A stretch of DNA of 64,000 bases, taken from assembly GCA_041392665.1 (NCBI GenBank), contig JAWKLQ010000005.1, positions 124,001 through 188,000 on the forward strand, read 5' to 3'. Below are positions 25,471-34,733 of this stretch, piece after piece. A model generated the notes under the pieces. The model was not told the DNA's origin. It did no database searches and saw nothing but the letters and a program-made list of their open reading frames with translations. How positions within the stretch are numbered: the stretch's first letter is position 1; each line of letters starts with the position of its first letter. The translations under genes were made by a program, and so were the position numbers. The stretch is from Flavilitoribacter sp020436695 (lineage in GTDB: Bacteria > Bacteroidota > Bacteroidia > Chitinophagales > Saprospiraceae).

Positions 25471-26193
25471 TTATTTTTTTCCCCGACCGTTTCCGGGTAT
25501 GTTGAGTGGACCACCCCAGGGCCGTATTTCGTCGGCGTGAAAGGAATCCTTCTTCGTGAGGCTGCCTACGATCTTTATCTGCTCTCCGGCCTGCAGATCC
25601 AGCACTGGTGCGATAAAAGCTCCCTCATACGTCACTTCCCATTTTCCGCCGCTGAAATCGATGAGGCGTAAGGTTTGATCATCCATCCGGTCAATAGTGC
25701 CCGAGAGTAAGCCTGCTTCCGGCTGCATCCACATTTTTGCTTTTTTCTCCTGGATGGTCTCCACCAGCGGAATGTTCTCCACGAATATATTTTCCAGCCA
25801 CGGACCGCCACCGCTGATGAAGAACAGGGTACCCAACAGAATACTGGCGCCGATACTAAAACTGCCGATCCGCAGCGGTGTAAATTTGTATCCTTTTTCT
25901 GAGCGTTGAATACTGAATACGGCTACTCCCAGAAAAAGAAGCAGGGCGAACAGCCAGAAATAAGGGAGTAAACCCAGCAGGAGCTCAAAGCGCGAATGAG
26001 AAAGGTGGGCGATCAGATTAAAATCCGTTTGCTGAATGGAAAACAGGATGACTGAAAAAGCGGCAGCCCCGAGCAGGATAGAAAGCGAGAAGGCCAGTAG
26101 GAAGAATAGATTTCTGGTGCGGAAATACCATTTCGGTATCGGCTTAATGTTTTCGGCTTTTATTTTTTCTACTATACTTTTCGATCTTTCCAT
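25471..26193 (-). CDS. Four-TM membrane protein in sigma-factor cluster
   Basis: A protein of 240 residues. A cytoplasmic N-terminus with a basic, Pro-containing stretch (KIKAENIKPIPKWYFRTRN) precedes four membrane segments at about 28-50, 73-90, 100-115 and 118-140. After them comes an extracytoplasmic domain of about 90 residues with short strands (LLSGTIDRMDDQTLRLIDFS, GKWEVTYEGAFIAP, GEQIKIVGSLTKK) reminiscent of an OB fold. It is directly downstream of the ECF sigma gene. Its position is where an anti-sigma factor would normally be, so it may control the sigma factor, but it lacks a recognised anti-sigma domain. That role is inference. Confidence 0.7.
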   Translation of the reverse strand: MERSKSIVEKIKAENIKPIPKWYFRTRNLFFLLAFSLSILLGAAAFSVILFSIQQTDFNLIAHLSHSRFELLLGLLPYFWLFALLLFLGVAVFSIQRSEKGYKFTPLRIGSFSIGASILLGTLFFISGGGPWLENIFVENIPLVETIQEKKAKMWMQPEAGLLSGTIDRMDDQTLRLIDFSGGKWEVTYEGAFIAPVLDLQAGEQIKIVGSLTKKDSFHADEIRPWGGPLNIPGNGRGKK

Positions 26194-26364
26194 GGCAGCT
26201 TTTTAAAGCTGTTAAAATTTAGTTTTTTGAATAATATGAGTACTATTTTTCTGCCAGATGAGGCACCAAAACCGGAGTGTAGCAGAGCTACATGAGGATT
26301 TTGGTAACGAAATATGGCTGGAAAAGAGTCTCATATTAACGGAGGTATTAAATTTTAACAGCTT

Positions 26365-26943
26365 TTAAACAAAAGAAATATGTTTTTCACCGGCAGCAGT
26401 TATAAATGCCTTTTTGGCCCGGTTGATCAGGGTAGCAATAGTGCCTTCCGGCTTCTTCAATACGTCGGAAATTTCCGCATAGCTCATGCCTTCCAGGAAT
26501 TTCAGAACAAGCACGGTTTTATATTTCAGGGGTAGCAGTTCCAGCACTTCGTGGGTTAACATATCCAATTCTTCCAGGTCGGGGGTACTTTCCTCCGGAT
26601 CGATGCGGAATAGATCGTCATCTGGTTCCACTTTTCGGTTTTTGCCGAAAGACTCCTTTTTCCGCCAAAAGGAAACTACCTCATTATGTACGATCCGGTA
26701 GATCCAGCTGGATAGCTTCAGGTGCTGGTCAAAGCTGTTGAGGTTACGCCAGATCTTGATAAAGGCATCCTGCAGAATGTCTTCGGCTTCCTCGTGGTTG
26801 ACGGTGGCCATCCGTTTGATATAGCGGAGCAATCGATCTTCATAACGTTCGTATAAACAGGAGAAGTAATCGATCTGTTGGAGTGCCTGCTGCACGATCT
26901 GAATATCATTGAATTGATCACATATGGCTTTGCTGACGTACAT
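26365..26943 (-). CDS. RNA polymerase ECF sigma factor
   Basis: A protein of about 192 residues from the ATG at 26943 (MYVSKAICDQFNDIQ); the frame extends 15 codons upstream without another good start. Region 2 is clear: FSCLYERYEDRLLRYIKRM, then EEAEDILQDAFIKIWRN and SSWIYRIVHNEVVSFWRK. Region 4 reads LPLKYKTVLVLKFLEGMSYAEI followed by KPEGTIATLINRAKK. It is the head of a minus-strand cluster of four genes and probably turns on its own cluster. A palindrome (GTGACG-GA-CGTCAC) lies 73 bp upstream. No standard anti-sigma gene is adjacent; the RskA-like protein at 6 kb is unlinked. Confidence 0.92.
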   Translation of the reverse strand: MYVSKAICDQFNDIQIVQQALQQIDYFSCLYERYEDRLLRYIKRMATVNHEEAEDILQDAFIKIWRNLNSFDQHLKLSSWIYRIVHNEVVSFWRKKESFGKNRKVEPDDDLFRIDPEESTPDLEELDMLTHEVLELLPLKYKTVLVLKFLEGMSYAEISDVLKKPEGTIATLINRAKKAFITAAGEKHISFV

Positions 26944-27015
26944 GGGGGTGATTGATCTGTTGCCGAAGATATCCGGACATCTGGCCAAAGTTAGTGGGAA
27001 AGCACGCTTGTGTCA

Positions 27016-27029
27016 GTGACGGACGTCAC
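27016..27029. promoter_or_regulatory. Short palindrome upstream of ECF sigma gene
   Basis: GTGACG-GA-CGTCAC, 6 bp each side of a 2-base centre, between the glycosyltransferase stop (27045) and the sigma start (26943). Size and position would fit an operator, but a single site is weak evidence. Confidence 0.25.
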
Positions 27030-27044
27030 GTAGCGGTATGATAC

Positions 27045-28151
27045 TCAGATGTTGCGATAAAAGCGGAGAAGCTGCTTTTCTTCCTGTTCCCAGCAGAGCT
27101 CATTTCGGGCTGCCAGGCAGTTTTGGTGGAGCCTCTGCCAGTATTCCCGGTCCGAAACCAGGCGGTGGAGTACACCGGCCAGGAGCGTGGGGTCCAGTTG
27201 GTCCAGTAGGGCAAACGGTTGGTGTTTTTCCTGTAGGTCCCTGTACTCCGGAAAATCCATCTGCACGGAGGGCAATCCCACCTGGATGTAATCAAAAGCC
27301 TTGTTGGCCAGTGAAAAATAATAACTGAGTCCCTTATTTTCAAGAAGGTTGAGGCCGATATGGGCCTGAAGCGTGACTTCCCGCAACTGCTCCGGCCGCA
27401 GATAGCCCAGGAAACGGACTTTTTCCTGCAGTCCTTCCCGCTCCGTCAATATTCTCAATTCCTGGGAAAGATCGCCTTCTCCCGCCAACCACAGTTGGGC
27501 ATCGGCCACTTGGTGCATGGCCAGAATAGCGGTTTCCAGGCCACGCCCCTCATTCAGTCGCCCCTGATAGAGAATCACGGCATTCTGTCCGGCTGCGGGA
27601 GGGGCAACACAATCCTCTTCTCGCCAGGGCAGGTTGCGGATGATGGCAAAAGGAGTTCCGTATTTTTCTTCGAAGATCCTGGCCAGTTGCGGGCCGACGG
27701 TATAGGCATGGTGCAGGCGGGGAATGATCAAGGCGGCTATCCGACCCCAAACCCATTTCGTGAACGGCCGGTCCACCACCTCCGGAACTTCCGTGAAATA
27801 TTCGTGGGCGTCGTAGATGCACTTCTTCTTTCGGAACAGGGGTGCCAGATATCCGGGTAGTAGCGTGTCCAGGTCAATGGCGCAGATCATATCAAAGGTC
27901 TGCCGACACAGCCAAAACAGCAGGCGTAGGTTGAATTCCAGATAAAATAGTTTCCCTCGGTGAAAGTGACAATGCAGGCGCTCTTGCGCAAATGGGCGTT
28001 CTGGCAGAGGAAGGGAATCCGGTAATGCCCGGCCGACCAGTACCACTTCATATCCTGCCCCGGCGAGACTGGTACAAATGCGGATCATCCGCTGATCATA
28101 GGTCAGATCGTTGGTGACGGTGTGGATGATCTTTTTGGAAATGTCGTTCAC
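27045..28151 (-). CDS. Glycosyltransferase, family 4 type (GT-B)
   Basis: A protein of 368 residues with two Rossmann-like halves. The N-terminal half has HTVTNDLTYDQRMIRICTSL and GYEVVLVGRALPDSLPLPER. The C-terminal half has ILYQGRLNEGRGLETAILAM, the sugar-nucleotide site LWLAGEGDLSQELRIL, VRFLGYLRPEQL and a loop GLNLLENKGLSYYFSLANKA before the conserved Asp/Glu region of the family. Such enzymes add a sugar to a polysaccharide or lipid acceptor at the inner face of the membrane. Acceptor and sugar cannot be told. It stands alone upstream of the sigma gene, with no neighbouring polysaccharide genes. Confidence 0.82.
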   Translation of the reverse strand: MNDISKKIIHTVTNDLTYDQRMIRICTSLAGAGYEVVLVGRALPDSLPLPERPFAQERLHCHFHRGKLFYLEFNLRLLFWLCRQTFDMICAIDLDTLLPGYLAPLFRKKKCIYDAHEYFTEVPEVVDRPFTKWVWGRIAALIIPRLHHAYTVGPQLARIFEEKYGTPFAIIRNLPWREEDCVAPPAAGQNAVILYQGRLNEGRGLETAILAMHQVADAQLWLAGEGDLSQELRILTEREGLQEKVRFLGYLRPEQLREVTLQAHIGLNLLENKGLSYYFSLANKAFDYIQVGLPSVQMDFPEYRDLQEKHQPFALLDQLDPTLLAGVLHRLVSDREYWQRLHQNCLAARNELCWEQEEKQLLRFYRNI

Positions 28152-28308
28152 AGAACAAAGATAGAGATTAAATGGAGTAATAAGTTCTGGTTTGAAGCTA
28201 CTCTGATGAACAGTAAACTGATCATGTTTTTAATTGGTGCTTCAGTCAAGATATAATAAAGGCTCATCTGGAATTTATTATATTCGAATATTCTGAGATT
28301 AATAGTCG

Positions 28309-31300
28309 ATGCAACTAAATCCTGAAACACTTATGACCACTTGTAATTTTCATATATTTTTTTTCCCCGAGAGAACAAGATATTATTCACAAGGATTCTT
28401 GTACTGCAAATATCGAATGCAGGAAACTCTTTTACACTTTATACTCAGGTTAAAAACCCTCGATAAGCGAATTCATTCAACTCTCTTTTTTCATGTGCTC
28501 TTTTATAATTTAAGAAAAGTTTTATTTTTCATTGCTTTCCTCATTGTGACTTTTCCGCTCCTAAGTCAATCTCTCTGGTATGATGGTGAAATTGTGAGTA
28601 AAATTAGAAATGATGAAGATTACGCCTTTTTCTTCCAGAATCAGCAGGGTTATTTTTGGGGAAGGAACAAAAATGGGCAGGTAATTCGCTATAATGGTTA
28701 TGAAGCTAAAGTTTTTCATAATGGTACTTTAGTTGAGGATGAAAATAGCTGTAATTGTACTTCTTTAAAATATGACTTCGAAGATAAACGCGGTTATATT
28801 TGGCTTCAATTTGATCAATGTGGCCTATATCGATTTGATCCTAATTTAGAAAAATTTAGCAATCTCTCAGATTCAATTTATGTACAGCTAAGAAAAAAAA
28901 CCTCCTTTTTCAATTCTATATTTGAGGATAAAGAAGGGCTTATCTGGCTAACAACGCAATCGGATATATATACTTTTGATTATACTAATGGGGAGTTTTC
29001 ATTATTAATGGAGGACTTCCAGCGACCAAGAATAGTATTTGAAGACCAATCCGAAGATATTTGGGTTGGTAGTTTTAATCAAAATTATACAATTTTTAGT
29101 TTCTCAAAGCTCTCTAAAACCACTTTGAAAGTAATTAGACGTTTTTCTATCCCAATAGTAATCAACGTCCCAATTTCGATTAGTTACTATTACAGAATTC
29201 CTGATTCCAGAGAGGAGATCTATTTTATTCAGATTAATGACGTCTCACTATTAGTGAATCTATTAGATGGTGAAGTTACCCAGCTAAACCATCTCCTGGA
29301 ACCAAAAGAAAGAATTTCAAGTTTTGAAAAAAACACCTCGTCTCAACTTATTGCTGGAACTACCAAAGGCAGGATTGTTACCTATAATTATCAGACCAAC
29401 TCATTTCAACCTTTATTGAATACCTCTTTTGAATATCCAATTGGTTCTATCTTCAAGGATCAAAAAAATATCTTATGGGTCACAGAAGTAACTCCCGATT
29501 TCTCTTTTCGAATTTCCCAGGTTCTTCCAGTGAATGGTAGTTTTTCTGAGATTGGATTTCCACGACCTCATGACCAGATGATAACCAATGGAAAACCAGA
29601 TTTATTGACTAATATAGGTGGAGATATATATTTTGTGTATTCAGATATCTTACTGCCATTGAATAAAAGCAACAATTCCATACCGCTGGATTTTCTTTTT
29701 CAACGGCAAGACCTTTTTTATAAATTCATTAGTGATCGTGATAGTAATTTATGGGTCATTGCCTGGGATTTCAACAAAAATCATAATTATATTGTTCAGT
29801 TAGACCGAGATTTTAATCAACTCTTAGTAAAAGAATGTTGGTCTGTAACAGAAGGAGATTGCCAAATTCGTAGCTCAGCTCAGGATGCTACGGTTGATTC
29901 GAACAATAATTTGTGGGTGGCTACTTGGGAAGGAATAATAAAATTGGACCCTGAAAAAAAAGTAATACAATTTTTTGGCAGAAAGGACTACCAGACTAAT
30001 CCTACCAAAACACTTGTAGATTATCGTATTCATTGTATTGAAGCGGATGGAGAGGGAATTTGGATTGGTCATAGCAAAAATGGAATCAGTAAGTATGATC
30101 AAATTTCCGAATCATTTACGAACTTTGACTCCTTAGTGATAGATCAAGTACCCATCCGCAATAAGACGATTTATAACGTTTTTAAAGATAAATATGGGGA
30201 CATTTGGATGGCTGCTGAACAAGGAATCTTTAGATATGGTATTGCTACGAATACTTTCAAGGCCTATTCTACTGCCGACGGATTGACTGAAAATACATGC
30301 TATGGGTTCATCGAAGACATCCAGGGAAATCTGTATACAACGACGTTTAAGTCGATAGAAAGATTTGATCGGTCAAGAAACCGCTTTTATTCTTTCAAGA
30401 TACCACATACGGATTCCTTTACTGCAGATGACATTCAAATAGATGCAAAAGGTAAATTATATTTTGCGGGGTGGGTCAATTCTACCTTGGCAGAGACCTA
30501 CAAAGTGCTGATAGTCGATCCTGATTCCTTACAAGTAAATGAAAACGTGCCAGACATTATTTTAGAAACTTTATTAATCGGCAATAACCCTGTATATGTA
30601 AATGATGAAACCAGAATTCTGGAAAAGAGGATTAGTTTAACAGAACTAATTACCTTGCCATATCACCAAAGGGATTTCTCCATACGATACACCGCCTTGG
30701 AATTTAACCAGCCGGAAAGCATTAATTTCGCCTACCGCCTAGATGGCTATGAAGAAGAATGGAAGAAAGTTGGCAAAAAACGAGAAGCCAATTATACCAA
30801 CCTTGCTCCTGGTACTTATACTTTCCATGTCAAATGCCAGAACAATCATGGCTTTTGGGGAGAACCCAAAACCCTGGTCATTAAAGTACTTCCTCCGTGG
30901 TGGCTTACGTTTTGGGCGTATCTTGCCTATATTCTTGTTTTGATCTTATTGATCTACAGTATTTATCGTTTTCAACTAAGTAGGCAACTGGAAAAGGCGG
31001 AAGCTGTAAAGCTCAAAGAGGTCGATGAGATTCGCACCAAACTCTACACCAACATCACCCACGAGTTCCGTACCCCGCTCACCATCATACTGGGCATGGC
31101 CGATCAGGTGGTCAACGATCCCAAACGCATGTTGCTGGAGGGCAGCGAGATGATCAAACGCAACGGGCGGCGCCTGCTGAGACTGGTCAATCAGATGCTG
31201 GACCTGTCCAAGCTGGAATCGGGTTCCATGCCGCTGAATAGCGTACAGGCCGATATCGTGGCTTACCTCCACTATATTTTCGAATCTTTCCATGCTTTCG

Positions 31301-32574
31301 CCGAAGCTAAAGACGTCAGCCTACATTTTCAAAGTGGGCCGGATGAATTGGTCATGGATTATGATCCTGATAAGCTGCTGGATGTTGTATCCAACCTGTT
31401 GTCCAACGCCATCAAGTTTACGCCGGAAGGAGGGCAGGTTTATTTACAGATCGAAGAAGAGGCCGTGGCTTCACCACCTTTTCTGAAAATAAAAGTGAAG
31501 GACACCGGCATCGGTATTGCCGAAAAGGACCTGGATAAGATATTTGACCGCTTCCATCAGTTAGATGCTACTTCCACCCGCAAAGGAGAGGGCACCGGCA
31601 TTGGTCTGGCGCTGACGCGGGAATTGGTGAAGCTGATGGGCGGCCAAATTACCGTCAGCAGCCAACCGAAGCAAGGAACGATCTTCACGATTAGTTTGCC
31701 CATTACAAAAGCGGCCGCCGTGAGCAAACAGCCGACCGAACAGCGCTTAAAGCCAACCCTGATCTCTCCGGCGGAAGCGCTTAATGCAATAGCCCATCAG
31801 CCTGCATTGGAAGTCAACCGCCCCCGACTGCTGATCATTGAAGATAACATTGACCTCATCCACTACCTGGGTAGTCTGCTGAAAGACCACTATCAACTCA
31901 CTACCGCCACTAATGGGCAGGAGGGAATTGACAAGGCGATTGAATCCGTACCGGATATCATCATCAGCGATGTGATGATGCCCGAAAAAGACGGCTTTGC
32001 AGTATGTGCTACCTTAAAACAGGACGAACGTACCAGTCACATTCCCATCATTCTGCTTACCGCCAAAGCGGATGTACAATCCCGCATTGCCGGTTTGCGG
32101 CGGGGAGCGGATGCTTATCTGGCCAAGCCCTTCAATAAAGAAGAATTGTTCGTCCGCTTGCAGAAACTGATGGAGTTACGGCGACAACTGCAACGGTATT
32201 ACCGGGGCGAAGCTTCCATTCAGGATGAAAGGTTACCGGCACTCGAAATGGAAGATGTCTTCCTGCAAAAAGTCCGCGCCGGCATTGAAGCCAGATTAGA
32301 TGATGAGCACTTCGGCATTGTGCAATTAGCGGAGGCTGTGAACATCAGCCGGGTGCAACTTTACCGAAAAGTAAAGGCCCTAACCGGACATTCGCCTTCC
32401 GTTTTTATGCGCTACGTCCGATTAGAGCATGCTAAAGAATTATTGCTGACTTCCGGTTTGAACATCGCACAGATCGCCTACGAGGTCGGATTTAGCGATC
32501 CGTCTTATTTTTCGCGCTCTTTTCAGGAGGCTTTCGGGAAATCTCCTACGCAGTTTCGGGAGGATCGAAGGTGA
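28309..32574 (+). CDS. Hybrid two-component sensor kinase / AraC regulator (HTCS)
   Basis: A one-piece two-component system of 1,421 codons. The true start is uncertain: the signal-like VLFFIAFLIVTFPLLSQS is near residue 80, so a start near 28417 or later is likely. Residues about 90-780 are a two-component-type beta-propeller sensor, then Y_Y_Y (about 800-860), a membrane segment at 866-888, histidine kinase with His918 in THEFRTPLT, ATPase motifs NAIKFTPEGG, DTGIGIAEKD and GEGTGIGLAL, a receiver with Asp1221 in SDVMMPEKDG, and an AraC-type HTH at the end. In Bacteroidota such proteins sense glycan fragments and induce glycan-use genes; the GH92 gene 2 kb away is a candidate target. The sensor half is AT-rich (about 30% GC in a counted line), the kinase half about 60%. 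Confidence 0.93.
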   Translation: MQLNPETLMTTCNFHIFFFPERTRYYSQGFLYCKYRMQETLLHFILRLKTLDKRIHSTLFFHVLFYNLRKVLFFIAFLIVTFPLLSQSLWYDGEIVSKIRNDEDYAFFFQNQQGYFWGRNKNGQVIRYNGYEAKVFHNGTLVEDENSCNCTSLKYDFEDKRGYIWLQFDQCGLYRFDPNLEKFSNLSDSIYVQLRKKTSFFNSIFEDKEGLIWLTTQSDIYTFDYTNGEFSLLMEDFQRPRIVFEDQSEDIWVGSFNQNYTIFSFSKLSKTTLKVIRRFSIPIVINVPISISYYYRIPDSREEIYFIQINDVSLLVNLLDGEVTQLNHLLEPKERISSFEKNTSSQLIAGTTKGRIVTYNYQTNSFQPLLNTSFEYPIGSIFKDQKNILWVTEVTPDFSFRISQVLPVNGSFSEIGFPRPHDQMITNGKPDLLTNIGGDIYFVYSDILLPLNKSNNSIPLDFLFQRQDLFYKFISDRDSNLWVIAWDFNKNHNYIVQLDRDFNQLLVKECWSVTEGDCQIRSSAQDATVDSNNNLWVATWEGIIKLDPEKKVIQFFGRKDYQTNPTKTLVDYRIHCIEADGEGIWIGHSKNGISKYDQISESFTNFDSLVIDQVPIRNKTIYNVFKDKYGDIWMAAEQGIFRYGIATNTFKAYSTADGLTENTCYGFIEDIQGNLYTTTFKSIERFDRSRNRFYSFKIPHTDSFTADDIQIDAKGKLYFAGWVNSTLAETYKVLIVDPDSLQVNENVPDIILETLLIGNNPVYVNDETRILEKRISLTELITLPYHQRDFSIRYTALEFNQPESINFAYRLDGYEEEWKKVGKKREANYTNLAPGTYTFHVKCQNNHGFWGEPKTLVIKVLPPWWLTFWAYLAYILVLILLIYSIYRFQLSRQLEKAEAVKLKEVDEIRTKLYTNITHEFRTPLTIILGMADQVVNDPKRMLLEGSEMIKRNGRRLLRLVNQMLDLSKLESGSMPLNSVQADIVAYLHYIFESFHAFAEAKDVSLHFQSGPDELVMDYDPDKLLDVVSNLLSNAIKFTPEGGQVYLQIEEEAVASPPFLKIKVKDTGIGIAEKDLDKIFDRFHQLDATSTRKGEGTGIGLALTRELVKLMGGQITVSSQPKQGTIFTISLPITKAAAVSKQPTEQRLKPTLISPAEALNAIAHQPALEVNRPRLLIIEDNIDLIHYLGSLLKDHYQLTTATNGQEGIDKAIESVPDIIISDVMMPEKDGFAVCATLKQDERTSHIPIILLTAKADVQSRIAGLRRGADAYLAKPFNKEELFVRLQKLMELRRQLQRYYRGEASIQDERLPALEMEDVFLQKVRAGIEARLDDEHFGIVQLAEAVNISRVQLYRKVKALTGHSPSVFMRYVRLEHAKELLLTSGLNIAQIAYEVGFSDPSYFSRSFQEAFGKSPTQFREDRR

Positions 32575-32618
32575 AAACCGGGGGTAAGTCGTATTTCCGA
32601 AAAGTGATCCTGTCTTCA

Positions 32619-33065
32619 TTATTTGCGGTCCAGTTTGCCTAAACCGAGTCCCCCGTTTGGGCCTCTTATACTGATATGAAGAATATCCAGATCATTATCT
32701 TCCAGATGTGCAATCACTGCAAGTTCGTCATAGCACATATTGGGGGCGTGAGTTTTTTCTCTGAAAACAACCTTACCATTGGAAAATAACTCGTAAGTCC
32801 AGTCAAATCCACAGGAAAAAGTGGGGTCGAAATACTTCCCTTCAGCAACCTTCTCTCCTGGCGCCATTTTATTTATTATTACTTCAATGTTTTCTGTATT
32901 GCCACCTCCATTTAGCACACCTGCCCAGGAGCCTACCATCGTTTTCTCGACTTCCTCCTGATCCTGGATAATGGTGGGGTCTTTCATTGGAGTTGCACTT
33001 TCTTCCTTTTTGCAGGAAACGCTTAGCAAAAAAATTGAAAAGAATAGAAGATATAACTTTTTCAT
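32619..33065 (-). CDS. Small lipoprotein of unknown function
   Basis: A protein of 148 residues. MKKLYLLFFSIFLLSVSC is a lipoprotein signal with Cys18 lipidated, followed by a Lys/Glu-rich tether (KKEESATPMKDPT). The body has VGSWAGVLNGGGNTENIEV, then strands FGCDWTYELF-like and VVFREKTHAPNMC, and ends NGGLGLGKLDRK. The GSWAG start and alternating strands suggest a small beta-barrel of lipocalin type, but no family is recognised with confidence. It is convergent with the hybrid sensor, 44 bp apart, and downstream of the T9SS-exported protein on the same strand. Confidence 0.7.
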   Translation of the reverse strand: MKKLYLLFFSIFLLSVSCKKEESATPMKDPTIIQDQEEVEKTMVGSWAGVLNGGGNTENIEVIINKMAPGEKVAEGKYFDPTFSCGFDWTYELFSNGKVVFREKTHAPNMCYDELAVIAHLEDNDLDILHISIRGPNGGLGLGKLDRK

Positions 33066-33104
33066 AACCGTGAGTTTTCGTCAATTTATTTTAGTTGATG
33101 GCGT

Positions 33105-34451
33105 TTACTTTGCAATCATTAGTTTCTTCCCCGCCGTGTAATTACCGGTCTGTAGCCGGCACAAATACATCCCTGCTGGCAGATCAGCGAGGTCAAATGA
33201 CACCTGATGGTCCCCGGCCCCGAGCCGTTCTTCCAGCAGTACAGCTACGACTTGTCCCGACTCACTGATCACTTCTAGCCGTACCGGCGCCTGTCGATCC
33301 AGTGAAAAGAGAATGATGCCCTCTTTTTTCGTAGGGTTGGGGTAGATCATGGTCAGATCAACCGGTATACCGGTAGTGGGCAAGCGCTCCCAGGTGGAGG
33401 TGACCAGCGGCTGACCGGTATAGTGCAGTATTTGGTGTTGATCACCGGAGACTCCCCAGCCTGCGGTGGGACTGGCAAAACTGAATCTGAAGACAAAATC
33501 TGAGCTGATCTCGGTCCAGGTGGCGCCGCTGTCATTCGAGTAGTATGGGCCACTAAAAGTAGCAACGATCAATGTTTTTGCATCAGGATCCGGAATATGA
33601 GCTAAAGTCACAGACTTTTTCGAAAAGGAAGTCATTGTGTTCCAGGTCAGCCCGCCATCAGTGGTTTGAGCCAGTGAGTTTTGTTCACCAGGCCCTGTGC
33701 CTCCGTTCGCAGCATAACCATTCAGGGTATCCAGAAATACCATTGATCCAATGCCGTGGAACTGGCCCAAAGTAGAGAGGTCAGTATTCACTGCTGTCCA
33801 GGTTTGTCCTTTGTCAGTGGAACGATAAACGCGAATGGGATCATTGGAACCGTTGCCATAGGCGGTGCCGAACCAGGCATGATCGCTGCCCGCTACAGTC
33901 AGCGCCCTGCCTCCGCTGTCCATAAAACCAGGAAACTCCCCGGGGAATAATGAAGGTATGTTTTCCTGCGGGGTCCGGTTCCAGGTAACACCACCGTCGC
34001 TGGTGGTATGCACCCCAACCTTGCCTTCGTAATAAAGATTGGTTTCGATGATGCCGTTCGATCCGTCCCAGAAGGCGATGGAAATGATCTCCTCCTCACC
34101 ACTCTCAAATTGCATCTCCCAGCTTTGTCCGCCGTCTGTGGTCTTGTACAGCCTGGTAACCCAGTAGCTTCCCCCGGCCACGTAAGCAGTATCGGCGTCG
34201 ATAGCAGCAATTGACCAGAAGGCCAGGGTGTCTGCACCGGGGATAACGGTAGGTATCCAGGTTTCCCCCCCGTCGGTTGTTCGGATGATATTGCCTTTAC
34301 CGGCAGCTGCCCAAACGGTATTTTCGTCTACGGCTTTGAGCGCATAGATGTTGATCGACGTATTGGAATATTGACTCGTCCACTGGGCCTGGATAGTGGT
34401 GGTAAATAAACTAAAAAAGAAGAGAATAGGTAGTAAGTGCTTGTTCATCAT
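33105..34451 (-). CDS. T9SS-exported BNR/HCF136-like beta-propeller protein
   Basis: A protein of 448 residues with a signal peptide (MMNKHLLPILFFFSLFTTTIQAQ). The body is a series of BNR-type blades, recognised by repeated TTDGGETW, TTDGGQSW, TSDGGVTW, STDKGQTW, TTDGGLTW and SNDSGATW, spaced by about 45-60 residues, as in HCF136-like or sialidase-type propellers. Sialidase catalytic residues are not evident. The last 80 residues are a T9SS type A sorting domain: MIYPNPTKKEGIILFSL, VRLEVISESGQVVAVLL, LPAGMYLCRLQTG, ending KKLMIAK. It should be secreted across the outer membrane and perhaps anchored there. It is divergent from the GH92 gene. Confidence 0.85.
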   Translation of the reverse strand: MMNKHLLPILFFFSLFTTTIQAQWTSQYSNTSINIYALKAVDENTVWAAAGKGNIIRTTDGGETWIPTVIPGADTLAFWSIAAIDADTAYVAGGSYWVTRLYKTTDGGQSWEMQFESGEEEIISIAFWDGSNGIIETNLYYEGKVGVHTTSDGGVTWNRTPQENIPSLFPGEFPGFMDSGGRALTVAGSDHAWFGTAYGNGSNDPIRVYRSTDKGQTWTAVNTDLSTLGQFHGIGSMVFLDTLNGYAANGGTGPGEQNSLAQTTDGGLTWNTMTSFSKKSVTLAHIPDPDAKTLIVATFSGPYYSNDSGATWTEISSDFVFRFSFASPTAGWGVSGDQHQILHYTGQPLVTSTWERLPTTGIPVDLTMIYPNPTKKEGIILFSLDRQAPVRLEVISESGQVVAVLLEERLGAGDHQVSFDLADLPAGMYLCRLQTGNYTAGKKLMIAK

Positions 34452-34733
34452 AACGGGTGAAATTTAGTTCGCTTCAAAGATTTTGATATTATGGATCAGC
34501 TTCATTCAACTATGTTTCATTATCATTCAATTATGTTACCTGGCGTTAAAAAATATATCAATAAATACCTATCCCACCTATCGCTGAATAATAGCCCTAT
34601 GCATAACAGTAGTTTCTCATGCGCACTCACTGACTTCGCGGCAGTTTTAGCACAGCTTCTAATATGGCTACATCTTATATGGGAAATTGCTGTACCAATA
34701 ATCTTCCCTATCTTAAGCCCCCAATTCAGAAAA

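Noticed and set aside
28309..28416. First 36 codons of the hybrid sensor frame as real coding sequence
   Set aside because: They precede the signal-like segment by more than 70 residues and are highly AT-rich without a coding pattern; kept in the feature only because the true start could not be fixed.
34491..34733. N-terminal extension of the GH92 gene
   Set aside because: 81 extra codons would precede a perfect signal peptide; the ATG at 34734 fits family length and export.
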